A model generated the notes under the pieces. It did no database searches. It was not told where the DNA came from and was given only the letters and a program-made list of their open reading frames with translations. A program made the position numbers and the translations under genes. Of a DNA stretch of 64,000 bases, positions 16,932 through 26,275 are shown in pieces; the stretch's first letter is position 1, and every line of letters starts with the position of its first letter. The DNA is from Cyclobacteriaceae bacterium (GTDB lineage: Bacteria > Bacteroidota > Bacteroidia > Cytophagales > Cyclobacteriaceae), in contig JANQEU010000084.1 of the NCBI GenBank assembly GCA_028278225.1, forward strand, positions 1 through 64,000, written 5' to 3'.

Positions 16932-19331
16932 ATGACGAACAGGGAGATCATAGCGCTGAATTCTACTATGAATGAGGAACAAAATCCGGAATCATTCGAT
17001 CTGGGGAAACTCTTCTTCATTTTCAGAAAGAGCATAATTTGGATCATCCTCTTCTTCGTGATAGGGATCTCAAGTGCTTATTTGGTTGTCAGATATACCA
17101 AGCCGGTATACCAGTCCAGCTCTATTATAAAGCTCAAGTTCGAAAATGAGGCAAATACATTGGGATTGGTATCCAATGACAGATTGCAACAGGGTCTGAA
17201 CGATATCTCCGGTGAAATAGAGCTGATAAAGTCAAAGCTTTTTCTAAGCAGGGTAATAGATCAATTGGATTATACCATTTCGTATTACAGGTACGGTCGA
17301 TGGCTGGATGATGAGCGATATAAAAACTCCCCTTTCGAAGTTTCCTTCAAAATCAAAAATGTCTCTTTTTATGATCGCACATTTGACATTTATCTGACTA
17401 ATCCCGACTCATATCAGCTGATCTATTCAGATGGTAAGAACAGGGTCATTGAAGAATATGATTTTGGTGAGGAGATTAGTAATGAGCACTTTAATTTCCT
17501 GATTGAAAAGACGGAAAGCTTTGGCACGGATCTGTACGGCAAATACTATTTCAAAGTTCACAGTAATGAAGCGCTTCTGGCTTATTTTGAAAATAGCATT
17601 TCCGTCCTTCCGGAGAATTTTAATGCCAAGACCATAAAGGTCAGCCTGACGGATTTTAACAAGTACAAAGCGCGGGACTTTGTCAACACTATTGCGAACC
17701 TTTATTTATTGTCCTCGAAAGAAACCAAAAACCAGACGATCAAGCAAAAAATTGAGTTCCTGGATGGTCAGATCAAATCCACTGAAGAAACAATTCAGGA
17801 ATTTGATGAGTACTTTGAAAATTTCACGATTGAAAACAAGACTGTGAGCCTCCAGCAGGATCTTTCACGGTCTATTCAGTATTTAAACGCACTGGATTCT
17901 CAGAGATTAAATTTACAGGAACACTACGCTGCCGTAAACATCATAAGGGATAAGATCCGCAAAGATGAAAACCTCATCATCAACCCATTTGTTATCAGCA
18001 GATTGCCGGCTTTCATTGCCACACCGATACGATCCTATCAAGAGCTTTTGGATGAAAAGCAGCTGAAGCTCAACTCCTATAATGAGAACACAAGTGTTAT
18101 TAAGCGCATCGATGATCAGCTGCAATCCACGAGAAAGAACGTCCTGGAATTGGTAGACCAGTATGCACTCAACATTAATGATAATCTCCAGGATATAAAC
18201 AGCCGGATGGCGGCCCTGGAGAGCAATTTTGTCCAGCTTCCTTCCATGGGAACGGAGTATAACAAAAATCGAAGAATCTATCAGCAACACGAGAATTTCC
18301 TGCTTTCATTACGTCGGTCTAAAATGGAGCTGGAGATCACGGAAGCTGGTACTGTTACGGATTTTTTAATCCTGTCTCCGGCATCACTACCACCGGTACC
18401 CATAAAACCACAGAAAATCTTAATAATGGGGGTAGGCTTTGTGGCGTCGCTCATCTTTTCGCTGATCTTCGTTGCTGTCAGATATCTGATCCACAATAAG
18501 ATCACGGGTACACGGGAACTGGAGAAAATGAGTTCGGTACCAATTTTAGGATCGATACCGCATTATAGAAAAGAGAAATTACCATTGACAAAGCTTGTTA
18601 TTGATGAGAACTCAAAGTCCGTAATAAGTGAAGCGTTACGCTCTATCCGGACAAATATGCAATTCATCAAATCTGCGGAAGAGACTAACCTGATCACGGT
18701 GACCAGCACAATCAGTGGTGAGGGCAAGACGTTCGTGGCTGTCAACCTGGGAGCAATCATAGCCTCGTCCAACAAGACAGTCTGTCTGGTTGATTTGGAC
18801 ATGAGAAAACCAAAAGTTCACCTGGCTTTCGGACATGATGAAAGTCCATCAGGAGTCAGCACGGTTTTAATTGGAAAGACGACCATAAATGACAGCATCC
18901 GGAAAACGGGTGTTCCAAACATGTTCTATCTCAGCGCCGGCCCCACTCCTCCAAATCCTTCTGAATTGATACTGAGTAGTGATTTTGACAAAATGCTTCA
19001 GGATCTGAAGAAGGAATATGATCTGATTATATTGGACACCCCCCCGGTAGGACTGGTTACCGATGGGGTTCTGGCAATGAAAAAATCTGACATTCAGTTA
19101 TATATATTGAAGGCCGAGTATTCGAAGAGGTCGTTTGTCAAGACGATAAAAGACCTGCAACGAATGAATGAATTCCGAAACCTGGTCTTACTGTTGAATG
19201 GAGTGAAGCAGTCCGGAGGATATGGCTATGGATACGGATATGGTTATGGCTATGGATACGGCTCGGCCAGCGGTTATTATGAAGATCATAAAAGCAGAAG
19301 TCTCCTGTCCATGATCAGATCCCTGTTCTAG
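16932..19331 (+). CDS. Wzc-like tyrosine autokinase with chain-length domain
   Basis: This 799-residue protein combines a Wzz chain-length-determinant domain with a bacterial tyrosine kinase (BY-kinase). It regulates polymer length and export of the polysaccharide through cycles of tyrosine phosphorylation. The N-terminal TM is near 35-55. A long periplasmic coiled-coil region follows, then a second TM at ILIMGVGFVASLIFSLIFVAV near 515. The kinase domain has Walker A ISGEGKT near 595, CLVDLDMRKP (A' motif) near 620 and LDTPPVG (B motif) near 700. The C-terminus is a tyrosine cluster GGYGYGYGYGYGYGYG followed by SGYYED, the phosphorylation tail; see the separate repeat entry. The PHP phosphatase next door probably removes these phosphates. 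Confidence 0.93.
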   Translation: MTNREIIALNSTMNEEQNPESFDLGKLFFIFRKSIIWIILFFVIGISSAYLVVRYTKPVYQSSSIIKLKFENEANTLGLVSNDRLQQGLNDISGEIELIKSKLFLSRVIDQLDYTISYYRYGRWLDDERYKNSPFEVSFKIKNVSFYDRTFDIYLTNPDSYQLIYSDGKNRVIEEYDFGEEISNEHFNFLIEKTESFGTDLYGKYYFKVHSNEALLAYFENSISVLPENFNAKTIKVSLTDFNKYKARDFVNTIANLYLLSSKETKNQTIKQKIEFLDGQIKSTEETIQEFDEYFENFTIENKTVSLQQDLSRSIQYLNALDSQRLNLQEHYAAVNIIRDKIRKDENLIINPFVISRLPAFIATPIRSYQELLDEKQLKLNSYNENTSVIKRIDDQLQSTRKNVLELVDQYALNINDNLQDINSRMAALESNFVQLPSMGTEYNKNRRIYQQHENFLLSLRRSKMELEITEAGTVTDFLILSPASLPPVPIKPQKILIMGVGFVASLIFSLIFVAVRYLIHNKITGTRELEKMSSVPILGSIPHYRKEKLPLTKLVIDENSKSVISEALRSIRTNMQFIKSAEETNLITVTSTISGEGKTFVAVNLGAIIASSNKTVCLVDLDMRKPKVHLAFGHDESPSGVSTVLIGKTTINDSIRKTGVPNMFYLSAGPTPPNPSELILSSDFDKMLQDLKKEYDLIILDTPPVGLVTDGVLAMKKSDIQLYILKAEYSKRSFVKTIKDLQRMNEFRNLVLLLNGVKQSGGYGYGYGYGYGYGYGSASGYYEDHKSRSLLSMIRSLF
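19221..19262 (+). repeat. Gly-Tyr coding minisatellite in BY-kinase tail
   Basis: Seven alternating Tyr-Gly codon pairs are encoded here using a mix of TAT/TAC and GGA/GGC/GGT codons (starting tatggctatggatacggata). The pattern is in frame and could change length by slippage in 6-base steps, altering the number of phosphorylatable tyrosines. Confidence 0.8.
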
Positions 19332-19334
19332 TGT

Positions 19335-20057
19335 ATGGGTATGTCCATTTTCGGGTCGCGTAAAAAAAGGATACTTGTGAATGACGTACATTCCCATCTC
19401 ATACCAGGTGTGGATGATGGTGCGAAGACGTTGGACGAATCAATTTCCATTTTGAAGGATCTGGAAGGTCTTGGTTTTAAACAGGTGGTCACGACTCCGC
19501 ATATTTACAGAGATCTGTATCCCAATGATGAATCAGATCTAAAAGTAAAATACCAGGAGCTATCGGAGCGGATCAAAGAACTGAAATTAAATCTGGAGCT
19601 AAAACTGGCAGCGGAGTACTTTATCGATGATCACTTTTTATCCCGGATAAAGAACAATGTAGAATTGCTCTCCTTCGGTGATCGGTACGTTTTAATAGAA
19701 ACTTCTTTTTCAACACTACCATTGATATGGGATGAAGTTATTTTTGAGCTAAAATCCTCAGGGTATAAACCTGTTTTGGCTCATCCCGAAAGATACCAGT
19801 ATATAATGGATGACAGATCTTTTCTGGAGCGCCTGAAGATGAATAATATTAAATTACAGGTGACAGCCGTTTCCCTGATAGGAGCATATGGTGTTGGGCA
19901 GCAAAAAATTGCCAGGTATTTAGTTAAGAAAAAATGGGTGGATTTCATTGGCACGGATCTACACAACAGGTCTCAAATTGAGGGACTGAACAAGACGCAT
20001 CCAAACAGATTTTACCAAAAAGCATTGGCATTGCCGTTGTTGAATTACCAGCTATAA
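19335..20057 (+). CDS. CpsB/YwqE-type PHP tyrosine phosphatase
   Basis: A 240-residue PHP-fold phosphatase of the CpsB/YwqE family, which dephosphorylates the tyrosine tail of its neighbouring BY-kinase. Metal-binding motifs are DVHSHLIPGVDDG (residues 17-29), TTPH near 56, the acidic EYFIDDH near 94, LAHPER near 150 and the terminal GTDLHNR near 215. They form the tri-metal site seen in the family, and all are present. It begins 3 bases after the kinase stop, so the two genes are coupled. The ATG at 19335 is chosen because of this spacing and the lack of upstream homology. No signal peptide; cytoplasmic. Confidence 0.88.
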   Translation: MGMSIFGSRKKRILVNDVHSHLIPGVDDGAKTLDESISILKDLEGLGFKQVVTTPHIYRDLYPNDESDLKVKYQELSERIKELKLNLELKLAAEYFIDDHFLSRIKNNVELLSFGDRYVLIETSFSTLPLIWDEVIFELKSSGYKPVLAHPERYQYIMDDRSFLERLKMNNIKLQVTAVSLIGAYGVGQQKIARYLVKKKWVDFIGTDLHNRSQIEGLNKTHPNRFYQKALALPLLNYQL

Positions 20058-20148
20058 GTAATGGCCGGATGTGGAAAACTTTTGCAGGATGGATTTCAAG
20101 GCTGATTAGAAAATGGATATATTGTTCTTATTCATACTAAAGAATTAA

Positions 20149-21552
20149 ATGCAGGAAGATCATAAGCGTAAGGAAGAGAAAGAATTGATCCGAAAATTTG
20201 AAGCGTTTCTTAAAAACGGGGAAAGTCACTATTTCGAGGAGGAAGCTTTTTTTGAGATCATACAGTACTACCTTGAGCATGAAAAATACCATGCAGCACT
20301 TAAAGCTTGCGACATTGCCATTCAGCAATACAAATATTCGACTGATCTCATTGCAGAGAAAGCGGATGTCCTGGTCAAGTTAAATCGCATCGAAGATGCT
20401 CTTGATTTGATAGATGATGCGCTGACATTTACCCCTAACGATCCAGATTTGCTTATCCAAAAGGGGACATTACATGCCCTGGTGGCCGACTACACTACGG
20501 CAATTTCGTGCTTTGAGCTTTCCCTTGATCACGTTGAAGAGAAGGATGAGATTCTTTATAACATTGGATTGGCTTACCAGGGTTTAAGCCAGTATGACAA
20601 AGCAATTAAGGCTTACAAGGAGGCATTATTGTTTAATGTGAATAATGAGAATGCGCTCTACGAGCTGGCCTATTGCCTTGAAATCAATGGGGAGTTGGAA
20701 AACAGCCTGACTTACTATCAGCAGTTCATAGATCGTGATCCCTATTCGGAGTATGCGTGGTATAATATCGGAATAGTGTACAACAAATTGGGACAGTATG
20801 AAAAGGCTATTTCAGCATATGAATACGCTGTGGCAATAGATGAAGAATTCGGGAGTGCGTATTTCAATATGGGCAATTCTTTCATGAACCTGAAAGAATA
20901 CAGTAAAGCGCTTGACGCGTACCAAAAGACCTATGAACTGGAAGGAGCGGGTGCCGAGACTTTCTGTCACATGGGAGCGGCTTATGAAAAAATGGGCCAG
21001 TATGACCTGTCTGTAAAATATTATCAAAAAGCCGCAAAATTAGACCAACTGTATCATGAAGCATGGTTTGGTGTTGGGATATCCCTGGCGCAACAGGATC
21101 GTTGGTATGAAGCCATTCATTTTTTCACCAAGGCTGTAAAAATCGACCCGGAAAATAGTCTCTACCTCAAATCACTGGCAGAGGCAGAATATAAATCAGG
21201 AAATGTAGTTTCTGCTCTTGACGTGTACATGGATTTAAGTGAATTGGATCCAAAAGATCCGGGTGTATGGTTGGATTGGTCTTACATCTTTTACGAGCAA
21301 GGCGACTATGATAACGCATTGGCTGCTCTGGAAAGCGGACTGGATGAAATTCCTGATAACTCCGAAATGCTCTACAGAAAAGTAGTCTACCTAATCGGCA
21401 AGGGGATGTACAAAGACGCCTTTAATCATTTGGAAACAGCATTAATCGTAGATTTTGAAGGTCACTCAATATTGTTCGACTTTTTCGAAAATATCAACAC
21501 ACAAAAAGCCCTGTTTAAAATCATTGATCAATATCGAAAAAACCATCCTTGA
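20149..21552 (+). CDS. TPR-repeat protein
   Basis: This 467-residue protein is nearly all tetratricopeptide repeats, with about ten helical pairs. Examples are ALYELAYCLEINGELENSL, YNIGIVYNKLGQYEKAISAY, FNMGNSFMNLKEYSKALDAY and HMGAAYEKMGQYDLSVKYY. The W-LG-YA-P spacing of canonical TPRs is clear. The N-terminal 30 residues are charged and helical with no signal peptide, so it is probably cytoplasmic. TPR proteins act as scaffolds; the partner is unknown. It sits 91 bases after the phosphatase and 62 bases before the ComA-like gene, without a convincing terminator between them. Confidence 0.8.
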   Translation: MQEDHKRKEEKELIRKFEAFLKNGESHYFEEEAFFEIIQYYLEHEKYHAALKACDIAIQQYKYSTDLIAEKADVLVKLNRIEDALDLIDDALTFTPNDPDLLIQKGTLHALVADYTTAISCFELSLDHVEEKDEILYNIGLAYQGLSQYDKAIKAYKEALLFNVNNENALYELAYCLEINGELENSLTYYQQFIDRDPYSEYAWYNIGIVYNKLGQYEKAISAYEYAVAIDEEFGSAYFNMGNSFMNLKEYSKALDAYQKTYELEGAGAETFCHMGAAYEKMGQYDLSVKYYQKAAKLDQLYHEAWFGVGISLAQQDRWYEAIHFFTKAVKIDPENSLYLKSLAEAEYKSGNVVSALDVYMDLSELDPKDPGVWLDWSYIFYEQGDYDNALAALESGLDEIPDNSEMLYRKVVYLIGKGMYKDAFNHLETALIVDFEGHSILFDFFENINTQKALFKIIDQYRKNHP

Positions 21553-21614
21553 TTTGCCTGATTTTTAGGCGATAATTATTCAATTTTGCGGCGTTCACTT
21601 ACCGGCCCTCAATA

Positions 21615-22370
21615 ATGAATTATTCGTTAAAAAATATCCCCGACAGATCCCCGAAACCAAGAACTTCAGGATGTACCATGGTCATGGACAAGGGGCTAAG
21701 TCTTCGGGAGGTAGAGGATCTCATCCAGACTGCCGGAGATTTTATCGATATAGTGAAATTTGGTTGGGGAACATCTTTCGTCACCCCGGTCTTGAAGGAA
21801 AAAATAGAGCTGTATCGTGAGGGAAACATTCCATGTTACTTTGGCGGGACTTTGTTCGAAGCTTTTGTTGTTCGAGACCAGTTTGATGATTATCAGAGAG
21901 TGCTGGACAAGTATAAGCTGAAATATGCTGAAGTCAGTGACGGGAGTATTGAAATGAACCATGACGACAAGTGCAGCTACATAAGCAAGCTCGCAAAACA
22001 GGTCACCGTACTCAGTGAGGTAGGCTCGAAAGATGCGGAAAAAATCATTCCGCCATATAAGTGGATTGAGCAAATGCAGACTGAATTGGAAGCCGGTGCC
22101 TGGAAGGTGATCGGAGAATCGAGAGAGGCGGGTAATGTTGGTCTCTTCCGGGATTCGGGGGAAGTAAGGCAGGGATTGGTCGAGGAAATATTGACAAAGA
22201 TCCCAAGTGAAAAGATCATCTGGGAGGCGCCTCAGAAATCCCAGCAAGTATGGTTCATCAAACTGGTTGGGGCTAATGTGAACCTTGGCAACATTGCTCC
22301 CGCTGAAGTCATCCCTCTGGAGACCATCAGACTAGGGCTTAGAGGTGATACTTTCAACCATTTCCTATGA
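21615..22370 (+). CDS. comA: Phosphosulfolactate synthase (ComA family)
   Basis: ComA adds sulfite to phosphoenolpyruvate to give phosphosulfolactate. In methanogens this starts coenzyme M synthesis; in bacteria, related genes occur in sulfolactate metabolism. The 251-residue chain shows the family signature from the N-terminus: RTSGCTMVMDKGLSLREVEDL, VKFGWGTSF, YFGGTLFEAF, EVSDGSIEM (near 110-118), IESREAGN with the catalytic-region GESREAG, and the C-terminal GLRGDTF. Length is normal. No downstream comB/comC genes are seen, so this gene is not part of a visible coenzyme M set. A role in making sulfonated lipids or sulfolactate is possible in this group but is inference. It is 17 bases before the DUF368 gene. 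Confidence 0.88.
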   Translation: MNYSLKNIPDRSPKPRTSGCTMVMDKGLSLREVEDLIQTAGDFIDIVKFGWGTSFVTPVLKEKIELYREGNIPCYFGGTLFEAFVVRDQFDDYQRVLDKYKLKYAEVSDGSIEMNHDDKCSYISKLAKQVTVLSEVGSKDAEKIIPPYKWIEQMQTELEAGAWKVIGESREAGNVGLFRDSGEVRQGLVEEILTKIPSEKIIWEAPQKSQQVWFIKLVGANVNLGNIAPAEVIPLETIRLGLRGDTFNHFL

Positions 22371-22387
22371 ATTTCAAAAAACGGTAA

Positions 22388-23290
22388 ATGAGATTGACAA
22401 TCGGTTGGCTCCTTAAAGGCATGGCCATGGGAGCGGCAAATGTGATACCAGGCGTGTCAGGAGGTACAATTGCCTTTATTACAGGGATATACGAGCGGTT
22501 AATTTCCGCTGTCAAATCGATTGATATTAAAGCGATAAAGTTGCTTTTTACATTCAACCTTCAGGCATTTTCCAGGAAAACGGATCTGCGATTTTTGTTC
22601 TTTGTTTTCCTGGGCGTAGCAATCAGTATACTGACACTGGCAAAGCTATTGGAATGGACCTTCACCAACTATGAAATCCTTACATTGGCGTTCTTTTTCG
22701 GGTTGATCTTTGCTTCCGTAATTGGGGTGGGCCGGCAAATCCAGGTTATTGACGTTGCTGTCACAATTGCTTTCGTGGCTGGTGCAGCTGTCGCCGTTGG
22801 GATTGCATTTTTACCTCCGGCAACCGGTAATACGAATATGTTTTATATCATTCTTTGCGGTGTGGTGGCCGTTTGCAGCATGATTTTACCTGGATTGTCA
22901 GGTGCGTATATACTGTTGCTGATGGGAAACTACCTGCTGGTTTTACAGGCCATAAGCAGTTTCAACCTGAGAATCCTGTTGCCACTGCTACTAGGTTGTA
23001 TCATAGGCCTTGTAGTGTTCTCAAGACTTCTCAGTTACCTGTTCAAACATTTTAAGGATCAAACCGTAGGTTTATTGACAGGATTTGTGGCGGGATCACT
23101 GCTCATTATCTGGCCCTGGAAGACCACCCGATACATGGAGGTATCTGAGGGAAGACTCAAGCCCATAGGATATGAATGGAATTTACCATTGATGAGTGCG
23201 GAATTTGGATACTCCCTCCTGTTAGCTTTGGTGGGATTTGCCATAGTCATGTGGATTGAGAGGGCAGGTAATTTTCGATCCAAAAAGTAA
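22388..23290 (+). CDS. DUF368 integral membrane protein (polyprenyl-phosphate transporter family)
   Basis: A 300-residue polytopic membrane protein of the DUF368 family. The diagnostic N-terminal GMAMGAANVIPGVSGGTIAFI (about residues 9-29) is present and repeated in the second half as ILPGLSGAYILLLMGNY. About eight to nine hydrophobic helices are visible. Family members (PopT) recycle undecaprenyl phosphate across the cytoplasmic membrane, a carrier also used by exopolysaccharide synthesis; that activity is known for the family and not shown here. The ATG at 22388 is preceded by an A-rich segment. It is closely spaced with the ComA-like gene upstream and the aroE-uvrB genes downstream. Confidence 0.88.
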   Translation: MRLTIGWLLKGMAMGAANVIPGVSGGTIAFITGIYERLISAVKSIDIKAIKLLFTFNLQAFSRKTDLRFLFFVFLGVAISILTLAKLLEWTFTNYEILTLAFFFGLIFASVIGVGRQIQVIDVAVTIAFVAGAAVAVGIAFLPPATGNTNMFYIILCGVVAVCSMILPGLSGAYILLLMGNYLLVLQAISSFNLRILLPLLLGCIIGLVVFSRLLSYLFKHFKDQTVGLLTGFVAGSLLIIWPWKTTRYMEVSEGRLKPIGYEWNLPLMSAEFGYSLLLALVGFAIVMWIERAGNFRSKK

Positions 23291-23352
23291 ATTGATCTAG
23301 TGTTAAGAATATTCCTCAAACTATCTTATTTTCGTCATTCACATTCACCTAG

Positions 23353-24090
23353 ATGAAAAGATACGGACTGGTAGGTTATCCTCTTGGGCATTCATTTTCA
23401 AAGTCTTTTTTTGAGGAAAAATTTGAAAAACTTGGCCTGGAAAGTTACCGCTATGATCTTTTCGAAGTTGAGTATTTGAAGGACTTTCCATCAATATGGG
23501 AAAACTATCCTGACCTGCAGGGTGTTAATATCACGATCCCTCATAAAATTCACATCAAACGATTTCTGGATCAACTGGACGCCAGCGCTATCAAAGTGGA
23601 AGCCGTAAACGTAGTGAAGAAGAAGGGTAACAAGTTAGTAGGCTATAATTCGGATTATCATGGATTCAAAAAATCACTTACCGGGTGGTTGGAGAATCGT
23701 AATATATCAGCACTGATTTTTGGTTCGGGGGGGTCGAGTCTGGCTGTGCAATCCGCGCTTTTGGATTTGGACATTGACTTTGAAGTTGTGTCCAGAACAA
23801 CGGAAAAAGCAGATATGCTTTATACCAAGCTGATCAAGGATCCTTCAATAATGGAAGAGCACAAGCTGCTCATCAATGCAACTCCTTTGGGTATGTATCC
23901 CAATGTTGATGATGGACCGCCAATCCCTTATGAACAGATCACATCCGATCATTTTCTGTACGATCTGGTATATAACCCTGAGGTTACCTTTTTTATGAAA
24001 GAAGGGGAAAAGAAGGGAGCAAAAACCAAAAATGGGATCGAAATGCTCGAACTGCAGGCGGAAAAATCTTGGGAAATCTGGAATTCTTAA
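23353..24090 (+). CDS. aroE: Shikimate dehydrogenase AroE
   Basis: AroE reduces 3-dehydroshikimate to shikimate with NADPH in the aromatic amino acid pathway. The 245-residue sequence has the substrate-site YPLGHSFSKSFF (residues 8-19), NITIPHK with catalytic Lys near 65, and GYNSDYHG with the catalytic Asp near 100. The nucleotide-binding GSGGSS follows near 124, and the C-terminal NGIEMLELQAEKSWEIW. It is a little shorter than the E. coli enzyme but typical for Bacteroidota. Its stop codon directly abuts the uvrB ATG with no spacer, so the two are co-translated. Confidence 0.93.
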   Translation: MKRYGLVGYPLGHSFSKSFFEEKFEKLGLESYRYDLFEVEYLKDFPSIWENYPDLQGVNITIPHKIHIKRFLDQLDASAIKVEAVNVVKKKGNKLVGYNSDYHGFKKSLTGWLENRNISALIFGSGGSSLAVQSALLDLDIDFEVVSRTTEKADMLYTKLIKDPSIMEEHKLLINATPLGMYPNVDDGPPIPYEQITSDHFLYDLVYNPEVTFFMKEGEKKGAKTKNGIEMLELQAEKSWEIWNS

Positions 24091-26112
24091 ATGGATTTTC
24101 AACTTGTTTCGGACTATGAGCCTACCGGTGACCAGCCTGCGGCAGTACAGCTGCTCGCAGCAGGAGTTAATGAAGGGGAGCCTGCTCAGACATTGCTGGG
24201 AGTGACCGGGTCGGGAAAGACCTTTACCATGGCAAATGTGATCCATGAGGTGAACAGGCCCACGATCATTTTAAGTCATAACAAAACCCTTGCCGCTCAG
24301 CTCTATGGTGAGTTCAAAAATTTCTTTCCGAATAATGCGGTAGAATATTTCATATCCTACTACGACTATTATCAGCCAGAAGCATATTTACCGACTACTA
24401 ATCTTTACATCGAAAAAGACTTATCAATAAATGACGAGATCGAAAAACTACGACTTAGTGCCTCGTCATCGCTGTTGTCCGGACGTAGGGATGTCGTGGT
24501 TGTCGCCTCTGTATCCTGTATCTATGGGATCGGGAATCCGGAGGAATTTGGCAAAAATGTGATCAAATTACAGGAGGGTGACAGAATCCCGCGAAACCAG
24601 TTCTTATTCGATTTAGTCGAGATCCTGTACAGCAGGACGGAGGTTGAATTTAAACGCGGCACCTTTCGCGTCAAGGGAGATACGGTCGAGGTTTTTGTGG
24701 CCTATGCGGATTTTGCCTACCGTTTCATTTTCTGGGGCGATGAGATTGAGTCGATCCAGAGGATTGATCCAGTGACCGGAGAAAAACAATCAGACGAAAG
24801 GATTGTAACCATTTTCCCGGCAAACCTATTTGTCACGGGTAAAGATGCAATGCAGGTAGCCCTGCATGAGATCCAGGATGACCTTGTGGAGCAGGTTCAG
24901 TTTTTCGAAGAGGAGAGAAGATTTCTGGAAGCTAAGCGCCTTAAAGAACGCACTGAATTTGACCTGGAAATGATCCGCGAAATAGGATATTGCTCAGGTG
25001 TAGAAAATTATTCGAGATACTTTGACCGAAGGCAACCGGGAGCCCGGCCGTTTTGCCTGCTGGATTATTTCCCGGATGATTATTTGATGATCATCGATGA
25101 AAGTCACGTAACCTTGCCGCAGGTCAGAGGCATGTGGGGAGGTGACCGCAGCAGGAAAGTAAACCTGGTAGATTATGGTTTCAGATTACCGGCTGCTTTG
25201 GATAACCGTCCGCTTACCTTCAATGAGTTTGAGGAAATGCTCAACCAGGTGGTTTTTGTCAGTGCCACCCCCGGAGAATATGAGCTACGGAAATCAGAAG
25301 GCGTAGTGGTGGAGCAGCTTATCCGACCAACCGGCCTCCTTGACCCGGAGATCGAGGTAAGACCCAGTCAGCATCAGATCGACGACCTGATGGAAGAGAT
25401 CCAAATGAGGATAGAACTGGGGGATCGCGTACTTGTAACAACACTGACCAAGCGGATGGCTGAAGAGCTGACAAAATACCTGATCAGGGCAAGTGTGAAA
25501 ACACGGTACATTCATAGTGAAGTTGATACTTTGGATCGCGTGGAGATCTTACGGGAATTGAGGCTGGGCCTTTTTGATGTGCTGGTAGGTGTTAATTTAC
25601 TTCGGGAAGGGTTGGACCTGCCGGAGGTGTCATTAGTTGCCATACTGGATGCGGATAAGGAAGGCTATTTGAGGAATGAAAGATCATTGGTTCAGACAAT
25701 CGGACGTGCGGCAAGGAATGAAAGGGGTAAGGTCATCATGTATGCCGATAAAACCACCGATTCCATGCAAAGCTCGATTGACGAAACCAACAGGAGACGC
25801 AGTATCCAGCGGGCATACAACGAAGAGCATGGTATCGTTCCGAAAACAATCAAGGGAGACAGGGAAAAGATATTGAGTCAAACCAGTGTTGCAGACAAAA
25901 AGAAAAGCGCGAAGAAATACTACATTGAAGAGGAGCAGACTATTGTAGCGGATCCGGTTGTTTCCTATATGGATAAAGACCAATTGGAAAAACTAGCTAC
26001 CCAGACGCGGAAGAAAATGGAGAACGCCGCTAAAGATCTTGATTTCATGGAGGCGGCGAGACTCAGGGATGAGCTGATGGAAATCGAGAAGATGATCAGG
26101 GAGAAGAAGTGA
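24091..26112 (+). CDS. uvrB: UvrABC system protein B
   Basis: UvrB is the damage-verifying helicase of nucleotide excision repair. The 673-residue protein shows the standard order. Walker A GVTGSGKTFTM is near 37-47 and YYDYYQPEAYLP (beta-hairpin tyrosines) near 90-105. IIDESHVTLPQ (DExH) is near 338, then motif VI-like QTIGRAARN near 535. The C-terminal UVR domain that contacts UvrC is LEKLATQTRKKMENAAKDLDFMEAARLRDEL, split here at about 630-660. Length and motifs are complete. The ATG follows the aroE stop immediately. No second SOS-box-like operator was recognised upstream. Confidence 0.96.
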   Translation: MDFQLVSDYEPTGDQPAAVQLLAAGVNEGEPAQTLLGVTGSGKTFTMANVIHEVNRPTIILSHNKTLAAQLYGEFKNFFPNNAVEYFISYYDYYQPEAYLPTTNLYIEKDLSINDEIEKLRLSASSSLLSGRRDVVVVASVSCIYGIGNPEEFGKNVIKLQEGDRIPRNQFLFDLVEILYSRTEVEFKRGTFRVKGDTVEVFVAYADFAYRFIFWGDEIESIQRIDPVTGEKQSDERIVTIFPANLFVTGKDAMQVALHEIQDDLVEQVQFFEEERRFLEAKRLKERTEFDLEMIREIGYCSGVENYSRYFDRRQPGARPFCLLDYFPDDYLMIIDESHVTLPQVRGMWGGDRSRKVNLVDYGFRLPAALDNRPLTFNEFEEMLNQVVFVSATPGEYELRKSEGVVVEQLIRPTGLLDPEIEVRPSQHQIDDLMEEIQMRIELGDRVLVTTLTKRMAEELTKYLIRASVKTRYIHSEVDTLDRVEILRELRLGLFDVLVGVNLLREGLDLPEVSLVAILDADKEGYLRNERSLVQTIGRAARNERGKVIMYADKTTDSMQSSIDETNRRRSIQRAYNEEHGIVPKTIKGDREKILSQTSVADKKKSAKKYYIEEEQTIVADPVVSYMDKDQLEKLATQTRKKMENAAKDLDFMEAARLRDELMEIEKMIREKK

Positions 26113-26275
26113 TTTGTGGGGAGACTTTGGTGTTACCAGGTAAAGTGAAACTTTGGAATTGAACTCTTCAAGCTCTTATGGGTGGGGTGGATTTACCATC
26201 TTCATGGCCATATTGAAATCCTGAATTGTCAGGGTGCAATATCCAATCGCTGATAGTTACAAAAAGAACACCATC

